Positions 18,355-26,486 of a stretch of DNA of 57,040 nt are shown piece by piece (position 1 is the first letter of the stretch; each line of letters starts with the position of its first letter). The stretch spans positions 1-57,040 of the forward strand of contig CAINJJ010000027.1 of the NCBI GenBank assembly GCA_903849645.1, written 5' to 3'. Below the pieces are notes generated by a model, which saw only the letters and a list, made by a program, of their open reading frames with translations, was not told where the DNA came from and did not search any database. The DNA is from an uncultured Acidobacteriaceae bacterium (lineage in GTDB: Bacteria > Acidobacteriota > Terriglobia > Terriglobales > Acidobacteriaceae). The position numbers and the translations under genes were made by a program.

Positions 18355-18502
18355 TGAGGGGTTAGGGATCAGGGGCCAAAGGTCAGCTTTGAGGTTAGCG
18401 TGCATCCGCTCGATTCTTCTGATCGGCATAGAAAATGGCGGAAAATGTGCGGCGGAAATGGGCGGCATTGGCAACTGACCCCTAACCACTAACCCCTGAC
18501 AA
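18355..18502. repeat. inverted G-rich words between lysC and dapB
   Basis: GGGGTTAGGGATCAGGGG at about 18356-18373 is matched in inverted form by CCCCTAACCACTAACCCCT at about 18480-18498, enclosing roughly 105 bp with no gene. On the lysC-dapB transcript the two could pair into a long hairpin. The words resemble the G-run islands at 30249 and 32126. Confidence 0.5.
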
Positions 18503-18507
18503 CAGGA

Positions 18508-19914
18508 CTATGCCTTGCGTGCGTCGACGTCAAAGATAGTAGGGTCGGGATCTTTGAAGAAGGCTGCATGGAGCGAGCGCACCGCTTCGTCTGCGTCGTC
18601 TTCGTCAATCATGAAGCTCATGTTGATTTCGCTGGCGCCCTGGGAGATCATGCGCACGTTGATGTGGCGGACCGCCCCGAAGACCTGGGCGGCCATGCCG
18701 CTCTGGCCGCGAATGTCCTCGCCGACCAGGCAGACCAGGGCCTTCTTGCCTTCATACTTCACATCCGCCAGCCTTCCAAGGTCGGCGGCGATGGCGGGGA
18801 GCTTTTCATTGGAGTCCACGGTCAGCGAGACGCTCACCTCGCTGGTGGAGACCATGTCCACCGGGCACTGGTGCTTGTCGAAGATGGTGAAGATCTCCTT
18901 CATGTACCCGTGTGTCATCAGCATGCGGCTGGCGACCACGTCAATGATGGAGAGCTTCTTTTTGACGGCAATGGACTTGAAGGGGCTGCTGCAGTGGGGT
19001 GCGAGAGAGGTGATGCGCGTGCCCTCGCAGGAGGCGTTGCGGCTGTTGAGCACCAGGACCGGAATGTTCTTCTTGACCGCGGGAAGAATGGTGGCCGGGT
19101 GGAGGACCTTGGCGCCAAAGTAGGCCAGCTCGGCGGCTTCTTCAAAGCTGATGACCTTGACGCGCAGGGCGTCGGGGCAGACGCGCGGGTCGGCGGTCAT
19201 GATGCCGTCCACGTCGGTCCAGATCTCGATGGCTTCGGCATTGAGCGCGCCGCCGACGAGGGCGCCAGTGAAGTCCGAGCCGCCGCGGCCGAGCGTGGTG
19301 GTGATGCCGGCTTCATTGGACGCGATGAAGCCGCCCATGACCGGAACCTTGCCCTGGGCGATGAGCGGGCGCACCTTCTCCTGGGCACGCTTTTCAATCA
19401 GCGCGTCCTGGGGCGCCGCCTTTTGAAACTGGGAATCGGTGATGATTACGTCGCGGGCGTCCACATGAGCTGCTTCCACTCCGCGCTCGCGGAAGGCGGC
19501 GGCGACAATGCGGCTGGAGATGCGCTCGCCATAGCTGACGATGAGGTCAGAGATGCGCGGCGTCAGCTCGAGAATGGCGGCCAGCCCACGCAGGATCTCA
19601 TCGAGAGAGTCGAACTTCTGATCGATGAGGGCCTGCAGGGCTGCGGCGTCGGCGGGGTTGGCGACCAGTGCGGCGGCGGTGTCGCGGTGGCGCGAACGCA
19701 GGCGCGAACTGATGGCGAGCGCGCCCGTGCGGTCGCCCGTGGATGCGGCGGCGGCGGCGCGAAGAAGCTGGTCAGTCACCTTGGCCATGGCGCTGACGAC
19801 CACAACGGGCTGCTTGCCGAGGGCCACGCGTCCGGCCACAATGGCGGCGGTGCGGCCGATGGCGGCGGGGTCTTCCACCGAGGTGCCGCCGAATTTCATG
19901 ACTACAAGGCTCAT
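18508..19914 (-). CDS. lysC: aspartate kinase
   Basis: Aspartate kinase phosphorylates aspartate, the first committed step to lysine, threonine and methionine. The 468-residue protein opens with VVMKFGGTSV (nucleotide-binding amino acid kinase motif). It has the long helical insertion typical of monofunctional class III enzymes, the aspartate-binding GRGGSDFTGALV, and TDVDGIMTADPR. The C terminus carries two ACT domains (about residues 310-380 and 395-455: STSEVSVSLTVD; LVCLVGEDIRGQSG), the site of lysine feedback. There is no homoserine dehydrogenase fusion. It lies upstream of dapB on the same strand. The 174-bp leader holds no lysine-riboswitch core that I can see. Confidence 0.95.
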   Translation of the reverse strand: MSLVVMKFGGTSVEDPAAIGRTAAIVAGRVALGKQPVVVVSAMAKVTDQLLRAAAAASTGDRTGALAISSRLRSRHRDTAAALVANPADAAALQALIDQKFDSLDEILRGLAAILELTPRISDLIVSYGERISSRIVAAAFRERGVEAAHVDARDVIITDSQFQKAAPQDALIEKRAQEKVRPLIAQGKVPVMGGFIASNEAGITTTLGRGGSDFTGALVGGALNAEAIEIWTDVDGIMTADPRVCPDALRVKVISFEEAAELAYFGAKVLHPATILPAVKKNIPVLVLNSRNASCEGTRITSLAPHCSSPFKSIAVKKKLSIIDVVASRMLMTHGYMKEIFTIFDKHQCPVDMVSTSEVSVSLTVDSNEKLPAIAADLGRLADVKYEGKKALVCLVGEDIRGQSGMAAQVFGAVRHINVRMISQGASEINMSFMIDEDDADEAVRSLHAAFFKDPDPTIFDVDARKA

Positions 19915-20088
19915 GTGAGTCTTTCCAGCGAAGCTTGGGGGCCAGGGCCCTGTGCTCTTTGGGAGCTTTTATGCCAGGGCCTTAACCCGGACGTGCAAGC
20001 TGTTCCTTATCAGATACTTCGAGAGTCGCATCCTGCGGTTTCTCGCCCCCGCCGCAAAAAGTGCAGCTGGGGTGAGAGGCGCAGCGCG

Positions 20089-21240
20089 CTAGCTGACCAG
20101 ACCGCTGACAGCCGCGGCGACAGCATCTCCCATCTCAGTCAAATTCTTCCTGTCGGCTGATCCAGAGCGGTCCGCGGGAGGTGTGGGGTCCAGCTTGCCC
20201 AGGCTTGCCAGCAGTTCGGCGTTGAGGATTGCGGCTCCGGCCGCGCCTCGGATGGTGTTGTGAGAGAGCACGGTGAACTTCCAGTCCAGCAGGTTGCAGG
20301 GACGCAGCCGGCCCACGGTGACGGCCATGCCGTTTCCGCGGTTGCGGTCCAGGCGGGGCTGGGGACGGTCCGGCTCCGGCGCCCACTGCACGGGCAGGGC
20401 GGGGGCGGTGGGCAGGTTCTGGCCGGCCAGCGGCGTGAATTCGGACCAGGCGGCGAGGAGTTCTTCGCGGGTGGCTGGGCGGGCCAGCTTGATGCTGACG
20501 CTTTCGGTGTGGCCGTCTTCGACCGCCACCCGGTTGCAGCTTGCGCTGATGCGCGCGGCCAGCGGCGTGACGGTGTGGCCTTCCAGCTTGCCCAGGAGCT
20601 TGAGGGTCTCGGCTTCCATCTTTTCTTCTTCGCTGCCGATGTAGGGCACGACGTTGCCCAGAATGTCCATGGAGGGAACGCCGGGGTAGCCCGCGCCCGA
20701 GACAGCCTGCATCGTGGTGACGAAGATCTGCTCAATGCCGAAGCGCTCTTCGATGGGCTTGAGCGCCATCACAAGGCCGATGGTGGAGCAGTTGGGGTTG
20801 GTGACCATGTAGCCGCCCGACTGCTGGCGTGAAGGCTGCTCCTCGATCAGATGCAGGTGCCCGGCGTTGATCTCGGGGATCACCAGCGGAACGTTGGGCG
20901 CCATGCGGTAGGCGCTGGAGTTGGAGACGACAAAGCAGCCGGCGTTGGCAAAGGCGGGCTCCATCTCGCGGGCAATGGCGGCGTCGAGGGCGGCAAAGAT
21001 GATCCTGGGCGCGCCTGCCGGGTCGGCGGGGCGGACGGTCATCCGGGCAATGCGCTCGGGCAGCGGGGTGTCGAGACGCCATTTGGCCGCTTCGCCATAC
21101 GTCTTGCCGCTGGACCGGTCGCTGGCAGCCAGCCAGGCCACCTCAAACCAGGGGTGGTTTTCAAGCAACTGGATGAAGCGCTGGCCAACCATTCCAGTGG
21201 CGCCGAGGATGCCGATGGGGTACTTGTTTTTGATCGCCAT
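20089..21240 (-). CDS. asd: aspartate-semialdehyde dehydrogenase
   Basis: Asd reduces aspartyl phosphate to the semialdehyde. The 383-residue protein has GILGATGMVGQRF (NADP site), the catalytic Cys in NPNCSTIG, the segment MQAVSGAGYPGV and the late His in LSHNTIRGAAGA. Length and wording fit the archaeal/fungal-type Asd branch rather than the classical Proteobacterial one. The ATG at 21240 is chosen because GGAG lies 5 nt before it; the GTG at 21246 overlaps that site. It precedes lysC and dapB on the same strand, with 174 bp between asd and lysC. Confidence 0.93.
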   Translation of the reverse strand: MAIKNKYPIGILGATGMVGQRFIQLLENHPWFEVAWLAASDRSSGKTYGEAAKWRLDTPLPERIARMTVRPADPAGAPRIIFAALDAAIAREMEPAFANAGCFVVSNSSAYRMAPNVPLVIPEINAGHLHLIEEQPSRQQSGGYMVTNPNCSTIGLVMALKPIEERFGIEQIFVTTMQAVSGAGYPGVPSMDILGNVVPYIGSEEEKMEAETLKLLGKLEGHTVTPLAARISASCNRVAVEDGHTESVSIKLARPATREELLAAWSEFTPLAGQNLPTAPALPVQWAPEPDRPQPRLDRNRGNGMAVTVGRLRPCNLLDWKFTVLSHNTIRGAAGAAILNAELLASLGKLDPTPPADRSGSADRKNLTEMGDAVAAAVSGLVS

Positions 21241-21336
21241 AAACACTCCAGTGTACAGGAGGAAGGGGTTGAAGTGAGGGACCTGGGAGACCCGGCCTTT
21301 TCAAAACACAGAAGACGGTCGATTGGGCGGACACCG

Positions 21337-22641
21337 CTAGGCGGGCGGGGCGGCGTAGGCGATGCGGCCTTCGCTGATGGTCCAGTGGACTTTGCCCTGC
21401 ATGGTCCAGCCGTCGAAGGGAGTGTTTCTGGACCTGGACTTGCCCTGAGCGGCGGTGTAGGTCCACTCGGCCTTGGGGTCGAAGACGAGGACGTCGGCGA
21501 AGCTGCCGACAGCGAGGGTGCCGCGGCCTTTCATGCCGAGCAGGGCGGCGGGCTGGGCGCTGAGCAGCGAGAGCACGCGGCCGAGGGGGAGCTTCCACTC
21601 CTTGTGTAGCCAGCGGAGGGAGAGGCCGAGGGCGGTTTCAAGGCCGGTGATGCCGTTGGGGGCGTTCTCGAACTCGACTTCCTTTTCGTGGACGGCATGG
21701 GGGGCGTGGTCGGTGGCGATGGCATCGACGACGCCGTCGAGGATGGCCTCGATCATGGCGTCGCGGTCGGCGGCGGAGCGCAGGGGCGGGCACATCTTGG
21801 CGTGTGTGTTGTAAAGGCCAACGTGCTCGTCGGTGAGCAGGAAGTGATGGGGGGCGACCTCGCAGGTGACGCGGAGGCCGCTGCGGCGGGCCTGGCGGAC
21901 GGCGGCGACGGCGGCGGCGGTGGAGGTGTGGGCCACGTGGAGGTGGGCGCGGGTGTCGCGCAGTTCGGTGACGAGGCGGATGTCGCGCTCGACGATGGAC
22001 GACTCGGACTCGGCGCTCATGCCGCGCAGGCCGAGGCGGAAGGAGACCGGGCCGAGGTTCATGCTGGCGCCCTGGGTAAGGCGGGTGTCCTCGGCGTGCT
22101 GGATGACGGTGAGGCCGACGCGGGCTGCAGCCACCAGCACCTCGCGCATGACGCTGTCCTTGAGGATGGGGAGGCCGTCGTCGCTGACGGCGATGGCCCC
22201 GGCGGCCTTGAGGGCGGCGTAGTCGTTGATGGCCTCGCCCTTGGAGCCGCGGGTGGCGGCGGCGATGGGAAAGACGCGCACTGCAGCGCCGCGCTCGGGG
22301 GCCAGCATCCAGCGGGTGGTCTCGGGCGAGTCGTTGACGGGGCGGGTGTTGGGCATGGCGGCCACGGCCGTGAATCCGCCCGCCGCCGCCGCCGCGGTGC
22401 CGGTGGCGATGGTCTCCTTCCAGGCCTGGCCGGGCTCGCGGAGGTGAACGTGCATGTCGATGAGGCCGGGGGCGACGGTGAGGCCGGTCGCGTTCAGGAC
22501 CTCAGCGCCATTGGCGGTCTTGAGCTTGCCGGGGGCGGCGATCTCCGCCACGCGGCCATTCTGGAGCAGGATGTCCTTGAGGGCATCGACGCCGGCGGCG
22601 GGGTCGACGAGGTGGCCGCCCTTGATGACGAGAGCCGTCAT
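21337..22641 (-). CDS. pyrC: dihydroorotase, class I
   Basis: Dihydroorotase closes carbamoyl-aspartate into dihydroorotate in pyrimidine synthesis. The 434 residues contain the metal site DMHVHLREPGQ, the conserved TAVAAMPNTRPVND, His residues at HAED and HVAHTST, and the catalytic Asp in IATDHAPH. This is the long class I form. Its start overlaps the pyrB stop region by 4 bp, so the two are translationally coupled. Confidence 0.96.
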   Translation of the reverse strand: MTALVIKGGHLVDPAAGVDALKDILLQNGRVAEIAAPGKLKTANGAEVLNATGLTVAPGLIDMHVHLREPGQAWKETIATGTAAAAAGGFTAVAAMPNTRPVNDSPETTRWMLAPERGAAVRVFPIAAATRGSKGEAINDYAALKAAGAIAVSDDGLPILKDSVMREVLVAAARVGLTVIQHAEDTRLTQGASMNLGPVSFRLGLRGMSAESESSIVERDIRLVTELRDTRAHLHVAHTSTAAAVAAVRQARRSGLRVTCEVAPHHFLLTDEHVGLYNTHAKMCPPLRSAADRDAMIEAILDGVVDAIATDHAPHAVHEKEVEFENAPNGITGLETALGLSLRWLHKEWKLPLGRVLSLLSAQPAALLGMKGRGTLAVGSFADVLVFDPKAEWTYTAAQGKSRSRNTPFDGWTMQGKVHWTISEGRIAYAAPPA

Positions 22642-23663
22642 GCGCGGCCTCCCTTCTGTGCGAGCAGAGCGCGCTCGACGACGGCTGTGCGGATGGCGAC
22701 GCCGTTGTGGACCTGCTGGAGGATGGCGGACTGGGGGCCGTCGGCGACGGCGGCGGTGAGTTCAAGGCCGCGGATGATGGGGCCGGGGTGGAGCACGACG
22801 GCGGTGGGCGCGCAGGCGGCGAGACGCTGTTCGTTGAGCTGATAGGCGGTCTTGTACTGGTCAAGATCAAGCTGCATGCCGGCAAGGCGTTCGGCCTGGA
22901 TGCGGAGCATCATGACGACCTGGGACTGGCGGAGGGCGGCCTCAAAGTCGCGCTCGATGGCGATGCCGGGGCCGGCCGAGGCGGCCAGGTCGGGGAGCAG
23001 CTCGCGGGGGCCGCAGAGCAGGACTTTTGCGCCGAGGCGGGGGAGCAGGAGCATGTTGGAGCGGGCGACGCGGCTGTGGAGGATGTCGCCGACGATGGTG
23101 ACGGTGACGCCGGCCAGGGTTTGGCCTTCGACGGGGCCGATGCCGGGGCGGAGATGGGCGAGCATGGTGCGCAGGTCGAGGAGGGCCTGGGTGGGGTGCT
23201 CATGCATGCCGTCGCCGGCGTTGAGAACGGGAAGGCGGGTTTCGGACTCGAGGAGCCAGGCCGCGCCGGAGGAGTTGTGGCGGAGGATGATGGCCTCCGC
23301 GCCGAGGGCGCGCAGGGTCAGGCCGGTGTCCTTGAGGGTCTCGCCCTTCTCGATGCTGGAGGAGAGGCTGGAGACGAGGGTGGTGTCCGCGCCGAGGCTC
23401 TTGGCGGCCAGCTCAAAGCTGGTGCGGGTGCGGGTGGAGGACTCATAAAAGAGCAGGGCGATGCGGCGCTTGGCGAGGATGCGGGTGCGGGTGAGCGGGT
23501 CTTCGGCTTCGAGTTCCGTGGCGCGGATGAGGATGTGGCTGAGCGCGTCGAGAGTGAGGTCCTGGACGGAAAGGAGAGAGCCGGGGTTGTAAGGGAATGG
23601 CGATGGAGGGACGGCCGGGGTGTGAAGCTGGCGGCGTGCGGGCGGTGCGGAGTTCGGGCTCAT
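22638..23663 (-). CDS. pyrB: aspartate carbamoyltransferase, catalytic subunit
   Basis: PyrB joins carbamoyl phosphate to aspartate. The 341-residue product from the ATG at 23663 shows the carbamoyl-phosphate motif FYESSTRTRTSFE, then HPTQALLDL, VGDILHSRVARSN (aspartate-binding side) and LHPGPIIRG. The open frame reaches 23861, but that part translates two palindromic repeat copies and is not protein-like. Even so, the first 30 residues after 23663 are poorly conserved, and the enzyme proper begins near LLSVQDLTLDAL. It overlaps pyrC by 4 bp and follows pyrR by 213 bp. No pyrI regulatory subunit is nearby. Confidence 0.94.
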   Translation of the reverse strand: MSPNSAPPARRQLHTPAVPPSPFPYNPGSLLSVQDLTLDALSHILIRATELEAEDPLTRTRILAKRRIALLFYESSTRTRTSFELAAKSLGADTTLVSSLSSSIEKGETLKDTGLTLRALGAEAIILRHNSSGAAWLLESETRLPVLNAGDGMHEHPTQALLDLRTMLAHLRPGIGPVEGQTLAGVTVTIVGDILHSRVARSNMLLLPRLGAKVLLCGPRELLPDLAASAGPGIAIERDFEAALRQSQVVMMLRIQAERLAGMQLDLDQYKTAYQLNEQRLAACAPTAVVLHPGPIIRGLELTAAVADGPQSAILQQVHNGVAIRTAVVERALLAQKGGRA

Positions 23664-23730
23664 GCGTGTCTTTGGCGGAGCACCGGGCTCCGGTCCGAGG
23701 TTTGGAGGGTGAGTGGCGGCCGTTCTTTTC

Positions 23731-23775
23731 GTGCTTTCCCAGGTCCCCAAATGCAAGGGACCTGGGGCACCCATC
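23731..23775. repeat. palindromic dispersed repeat, copy 1 (pyrR-pyrB gap)
   Basis: GTGCTTTCCCAGGTCCCC, then a short loop and GGGACCTGGGGCACCCATC; the perfect 10-bp stem is CCCAGGTCCC/GGGACCTGGG. It lies inside the presumed pyrRBC transcript. Copies 2 and 3 are at 23805 and 42837. Confidence 0.8.
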
Positions 23776-23804
23776 GTTGGTGAAACAACAAGCTGCTGGA
23801 GTTC

Positions 23805-23848
23805 GTGCTTTCCCAGTCCCCAAGAGCGGGGGACCAGGGGCACCCATC
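23805..23848. repeat. palindromic dispersed repeat, copy 2 (pyrR-pyrB gap)
   Basis: The same element as at 23731, in the same orientation 74 bp away: GTGCTTTCCCAGTCCCC, loop, GGGGGACCAGGGGCACCC. The stem is less perfect because one base is lost in the left arm. It ends 29 bp before the pyrR stop. Confidence 0.75.
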
Positions 23849-23876
23849 TTTTGTTTGGCAACAGGCGGTTAGAGAG

Positions 23877-24446
23877 CTAGTCAACCCGCTCGACGAGGAG
23901 AACCTGCTCGTCGTTGTCGACTTCCTGGAACTTGACTTCAATGATTTCGCGGCTGCTGGTGGGTACATGCCTGCCGATGTAAGTGGCCTCGATGGGCAGC
24001 TCGCGGTGGCCGCGGTCAATGAGGACGGCGAGCTGGACGCGTCGGGGACGGCCGTGGTCAAAGAGGGCGTCGAGCGCGGCGCGGATGGTGCGGCCGGTGT
24101 AGAGCACGTCGTCGCAGAGCACGACATCGCGGCCCTCGACGTCAAAGCCGATGGCGCCGGGAGTGACGACGGGGCGGGCGCCGGCGGTGGAGAGGTCGTC
24201 GCGGTAGAACTGGATGTCGAGGGTGCCGGTGTCGATTTTGCGCTTCTCGATGCCGGAGATGAGGCGGCCGAGGCGATCGGCGAGGGGAACGCCGCGGCGC
24301 TTGATGCCGACCAGGGCGAGGCCTTCGCTGCCGTTGCTCTTTTCCACGATTTCATGGGCCAGGCGCACGAGGGTGCGCTCGATCTCAGAGGCGGACATCA
24401 GCCTGCCCTTGATGCGCAGGGAGGGTTTGCTTTGGGTTTCACTCAT
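23877..24446 (-). CDS. pyrR: bifunctional pyr operon regulator / uracil phosphoribosyltransferase
   Basis: PyrR senses UMP/UTP through a phosphoribosyltransferase fold and in Gram-positives binds pyr mRNA to promote attenuation. The 189-residue product has ALVGIKRRGVPLADRL near residue 45, the segment IQFYRDDLS and the PRPP loop VVLCDDVLYTGRTIRAAL. Start at ATG 24446, with a GAGAG-type site upstream; the frame to 24575 is unsupported. It heads a pyrR-pyrB-pyrC order. I did not find a PyrR-binding loop or antiterminator before pyrB, so regulation by attenuation is unproven here. Confidence 0.93.
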   Translation of the reverse strand: MSETQSKPSLRIKGRLMSASEIERTLVRLAHEIVEKSNGSEGLALVGIKRRGVPLADRLGRLISGIEKRKIDTGTLDIQFYRDDLSTAGARPVVTPGAIGFDVEGRDVVLCDDVLYTGRTIRAALDALFDHGRPRRVQLAVLIDRGHRELPIEATYIGRHVPTSSREIIEVKFQEVDNDEQVLLVERVD

Positions 24447-24583
24447 AGGTGCACTCTCTTGGCGTGTCTCTCGCAGGATGATACGAGGGTTTGGGGCTGG
24501 GAGCAAGTTGTGGAGAAGCGGTTCTGAATTGAATGCAGCGCATGAAGCGGGAGGCAGGGGGTTGCTGGGCGGCAAAAAGACGG

Positions 24584-25285
24584 TCAGAGTTCAGGGCGGC
24601 GGGTGCGGGCCAGCAGGCGGGCGGCCAGAGCGCCACCAATGACGGCAAAGAAGAGCAGGACGCATCCATCGAAGGCGAAGCGGAAGGCTTCCATGCCGGC
24701 GTGGCCCTCGGGGGAGAGCATCCAGGCCTGGAACTGGGCGCGGGCAGCCTGGGCCTGAGCGGCGTCGGGGGGGGCCAGGCCGGCGGTGAACTGCTCCGCC
24801 ATCTGCTGGCCAAAGGACACGCGGGTCTGCCACTCGGAGTCAATCTGGCTGGACTGATGGAAGAGGTAACGCTCGACAAAGAGGGCCGAACCGCTGAGGG
24901 CAAAGGCGAGCCAGGCGGCCAGAAGCCCTGTGACGAGGCCGATGCGTGCGCCGGCTCCGGCGGTGATCCAGTGGGCGCGCTGGCCGCGGACATAGAGCAC
25001 GACGGCCCAGGAGGCGGCAGCGGCCATCCAGAAGAGGCCGAAGAAAGCGACGGGGGAGAGGCCGCTGGAGAGCAGCCCGGCGGGGATGGCGAGGAGGAGC
25101 GAGGCCCGCAGGCCGGCTTTCCAGTCGACGGAAGCGGCATCGCGGACGGCCTCATCCCATGGCTCAGGAGTGGCCTGGCCGAGGAGCGCGTCGGTGGCGT
25201 AGAGCAGTTGCGGCAGGCCACAGGCGGGGCAGTAGCAGTTCTCCGCCAGGATGGGCTGGTGGCAACGGGTGCAGGTGGCTTCCAT
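24584..25285 (-). CDS. zinc-ribbon membrane protein, function unknown
   Basis: 233 residues. The N terminus is a zinc ribbon (CTRCHQPILAENCYCPACG: CxxC with CxxC). It is followed by about 40 polar residues and then four or five hydrophobic helices (LLLAIPAGLLSSGLS, FFGLFWMAAAASWAVVLYV, IGLVTGLLAAWLAFAL, VLLFFAVIGGALAARLL). A soluble stretch at about residues 150-200 (QQMAEQFTAGLAPPDAAQAQ) resembles a DUF4199-like or helical loop. I recognise no named family. The 137 bp to pyrR and 99 bp to the next upstream gene make an operon possible but not required. Confidence 0.7.
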   Translation of the reverse strand: MEATCTRCHQPILAENCYCPACGLPQLLYATDALLGQATPEPWDEAVRDAASVDWKAGLRASLLLAIPAGLLSSGLSPVAFFGLFWMAAAASWAVVLYVRGQRAHWITAGAGARIGLVTGLLAAWLAFALSGSALFVERYLFHQSSQIDSEWQTRVSFGQQMAEQFTAGLAPPDAAQAQAARAQFQAWMLSPEGHAGMEAFRFAFDGCVLLFFAVIGGALAARLLARTRRPEL

Positions 25286-25384
25286 ACATCTAAGAGCCTA
25301 TCGCATTGGACCGTGGGGTGGGTGCGGGCAGGGGATTTCCGGCGGGAGCTGTCGAGGATTCGGAGTGGAGGGGGATGGGAACGG

Positions 25385-25588
25385 CTAGTCTTTGCTGCTG
25401 GTCCTGGAGCGGCTTGCGTTGTAGCGGCTGCGCAGTTTGAGGAACTCGGGGAGGAAGGCATAGGTGCGCTCGCCGCACGCGGTGCAGCGCACGGGGAAGC
25501 ACAGAACCAGCAGGCGGGAGAAGTCCGACACTCGCAGCAGCGAAGGGCGGAAGCTTGTCAATCGGCATTGCCAGCAGGTCATTGCCAT
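25385..25588 (-). CDS. small CxxC protein, function unknown
   Basis: 67 residues with two CxxC pairs (CWQC at residue 5 and CTACGE near 36), then AFLPEFLKLRSRYNAS and a Ser/Arg tail. The spacing suggests one zinc knuckle. An AAGGATGAG-like site lies upstream of the ATG at 25588. No family was recognised. It stands alone between the zinc-ribbon membrane protein and cmk. Confidence 0.55.
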   Translation of the reverse strand: MAMTCWQCRLTSFRPSLLRVSDFSRLLVLCFPVRCTACGERTYAFLPEFLKLRSRYNASRSRTSSKD

Positions 25589-25769
25589 AGCGGGGTCTCA
25601 TCCTTTCTCACAGCATAAGGGAGAAGGATTGGCGGGAGCGGCCAGTTTGGTTTCCTTCGCATATGCCAAACGTATTGTTTCTAATTCATTGTTGCGTGAC
25701 GGTGTTGACCGGAAAGGAGAAGAATCTTTCAACGGGGTGAATTTCAATTGGGAGCACAGGGCTCTCGTT

Positions 25770-26486
25770 CTAAACAGTTGTGGAAAGGCGGCTGGCGACG
25801 ATGGCTTCGGCCGCGAGGACCGCTTCTTCCAGTGTAAGGGAAGTGGAGTCGAGAAGGATGGCGTCTTCTGCCGGTTTGAGGGGCGAGTCGGCGCGGTTGC
25901 GGTCGCGTTCGTCGCGGGCGCGGAGGTCGCGGATCACTTCTTCGGGCTGGACGGCCGGTTGGGGGCCGAGCTGGTCATAGCGGCGCATGCCGCGGGTCTC
26001 AGGGGCGGCGTCGAGAAAGATCTTGACGTGGGCATGGGGAAAGACGACGGTGCCGATGTCGCGGCCTTCCATGACGACGCCGCCTCTGGCGCCGAGCTGC
26101 TGCTGCAGGCGGACCATCCAGGCGCGGATGGGAGGATGGACGCTGACCTTGGAGGCGGCATCGGTGACGGTCTGGTTGCGGAGCAGGCCGGTGACGTCTT
26201 CGCCGTCGAGCAGGACGCGGTTTTCCTGGTCACCGCATTCGAGGCAGATATCGGTTTCGGCGGCCAGGGACTCGAGGGGGGCGCTTTCGCCAAGGGGCAG
26301 GCCGGCGCGCAGGGCCTTGAGGGCAAAGGCGCGGTACATGGCTCCGGACTCCAGGTTGAGGAGTCCGAAGTGGCGGGCCAGGTGGCGGGCTACGGTGCTT
26401 TTTCCGGCTCCGGCGGGGCCGTCAATGGCGACAATGATGGGCCGGGCCGGGTCGAGCGGGGCGAGCGGGCTTTCTTCGAGGTTCAT
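25770..26486 (-). CDS. cmk: cytidylate kinase
   Basis: Cmk phosphorylates CMP and dCMP. The 238 residues have the P-loop IDGPAGAGKSTVARHLA, LESGAMYRAFALKAL, the substrate motif VVMEGRDIGTVVFP, and the lid-region RDERDRNRADSPLKPAEDA with its conserved Arg and Asp. The ATG at 26486 overlaps the 3' end of the upstream AlkZ-related gene by 4 bp (ATGA type), so the two are translated together. No ribosomal protein S1 gene follows, unlike in Proteobacteria. Confidence 0.96.
   Translation of the reverse strand: MNLEESPLAPLDPARPIIVAIDGPAGAGKSTVARHLARHFGLLNLESGAMYRAFALKALRAGLPLGESAPLESLAAETDICLECGDQENRVLLDGEDVTGLLRNQTVTDAASKVSVHPPIRAWMVRLQQQLGARGGVVMEGRDIGTVVFPHAHVKIFLDAAPETRGMRRYDQLGPQPAVQPEEVIRDLRARDERDRNRADSPLKPAEDAILLDSTSLTLEEAVLAAEAIVASRLSTTV

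Noticed and set aside
19915..20088. Possible lysine riboswitch before lysC
   Set aside because: The characteristic lysine-riboswitch core words are missing, and no terminator/antiterminator pair is evident.
18568..20160. Plus-strand open frame opposite lysC
   Set aside because: The lysC frame carries all kinase and ACT motifs; the opposite strand is a GC-bias shadow.
23664..23861. N-terminal extension of pyrB
   Set aside because: This stretch consists of two palindromic repeat copies; the protein motif region starts after 23663.
23664..23876. PyrR attenuator between pyrR and pyrB
   Set aside because: Only palindromic repeats are present; no PyrR-binding loop or competing antiterminator is visible.
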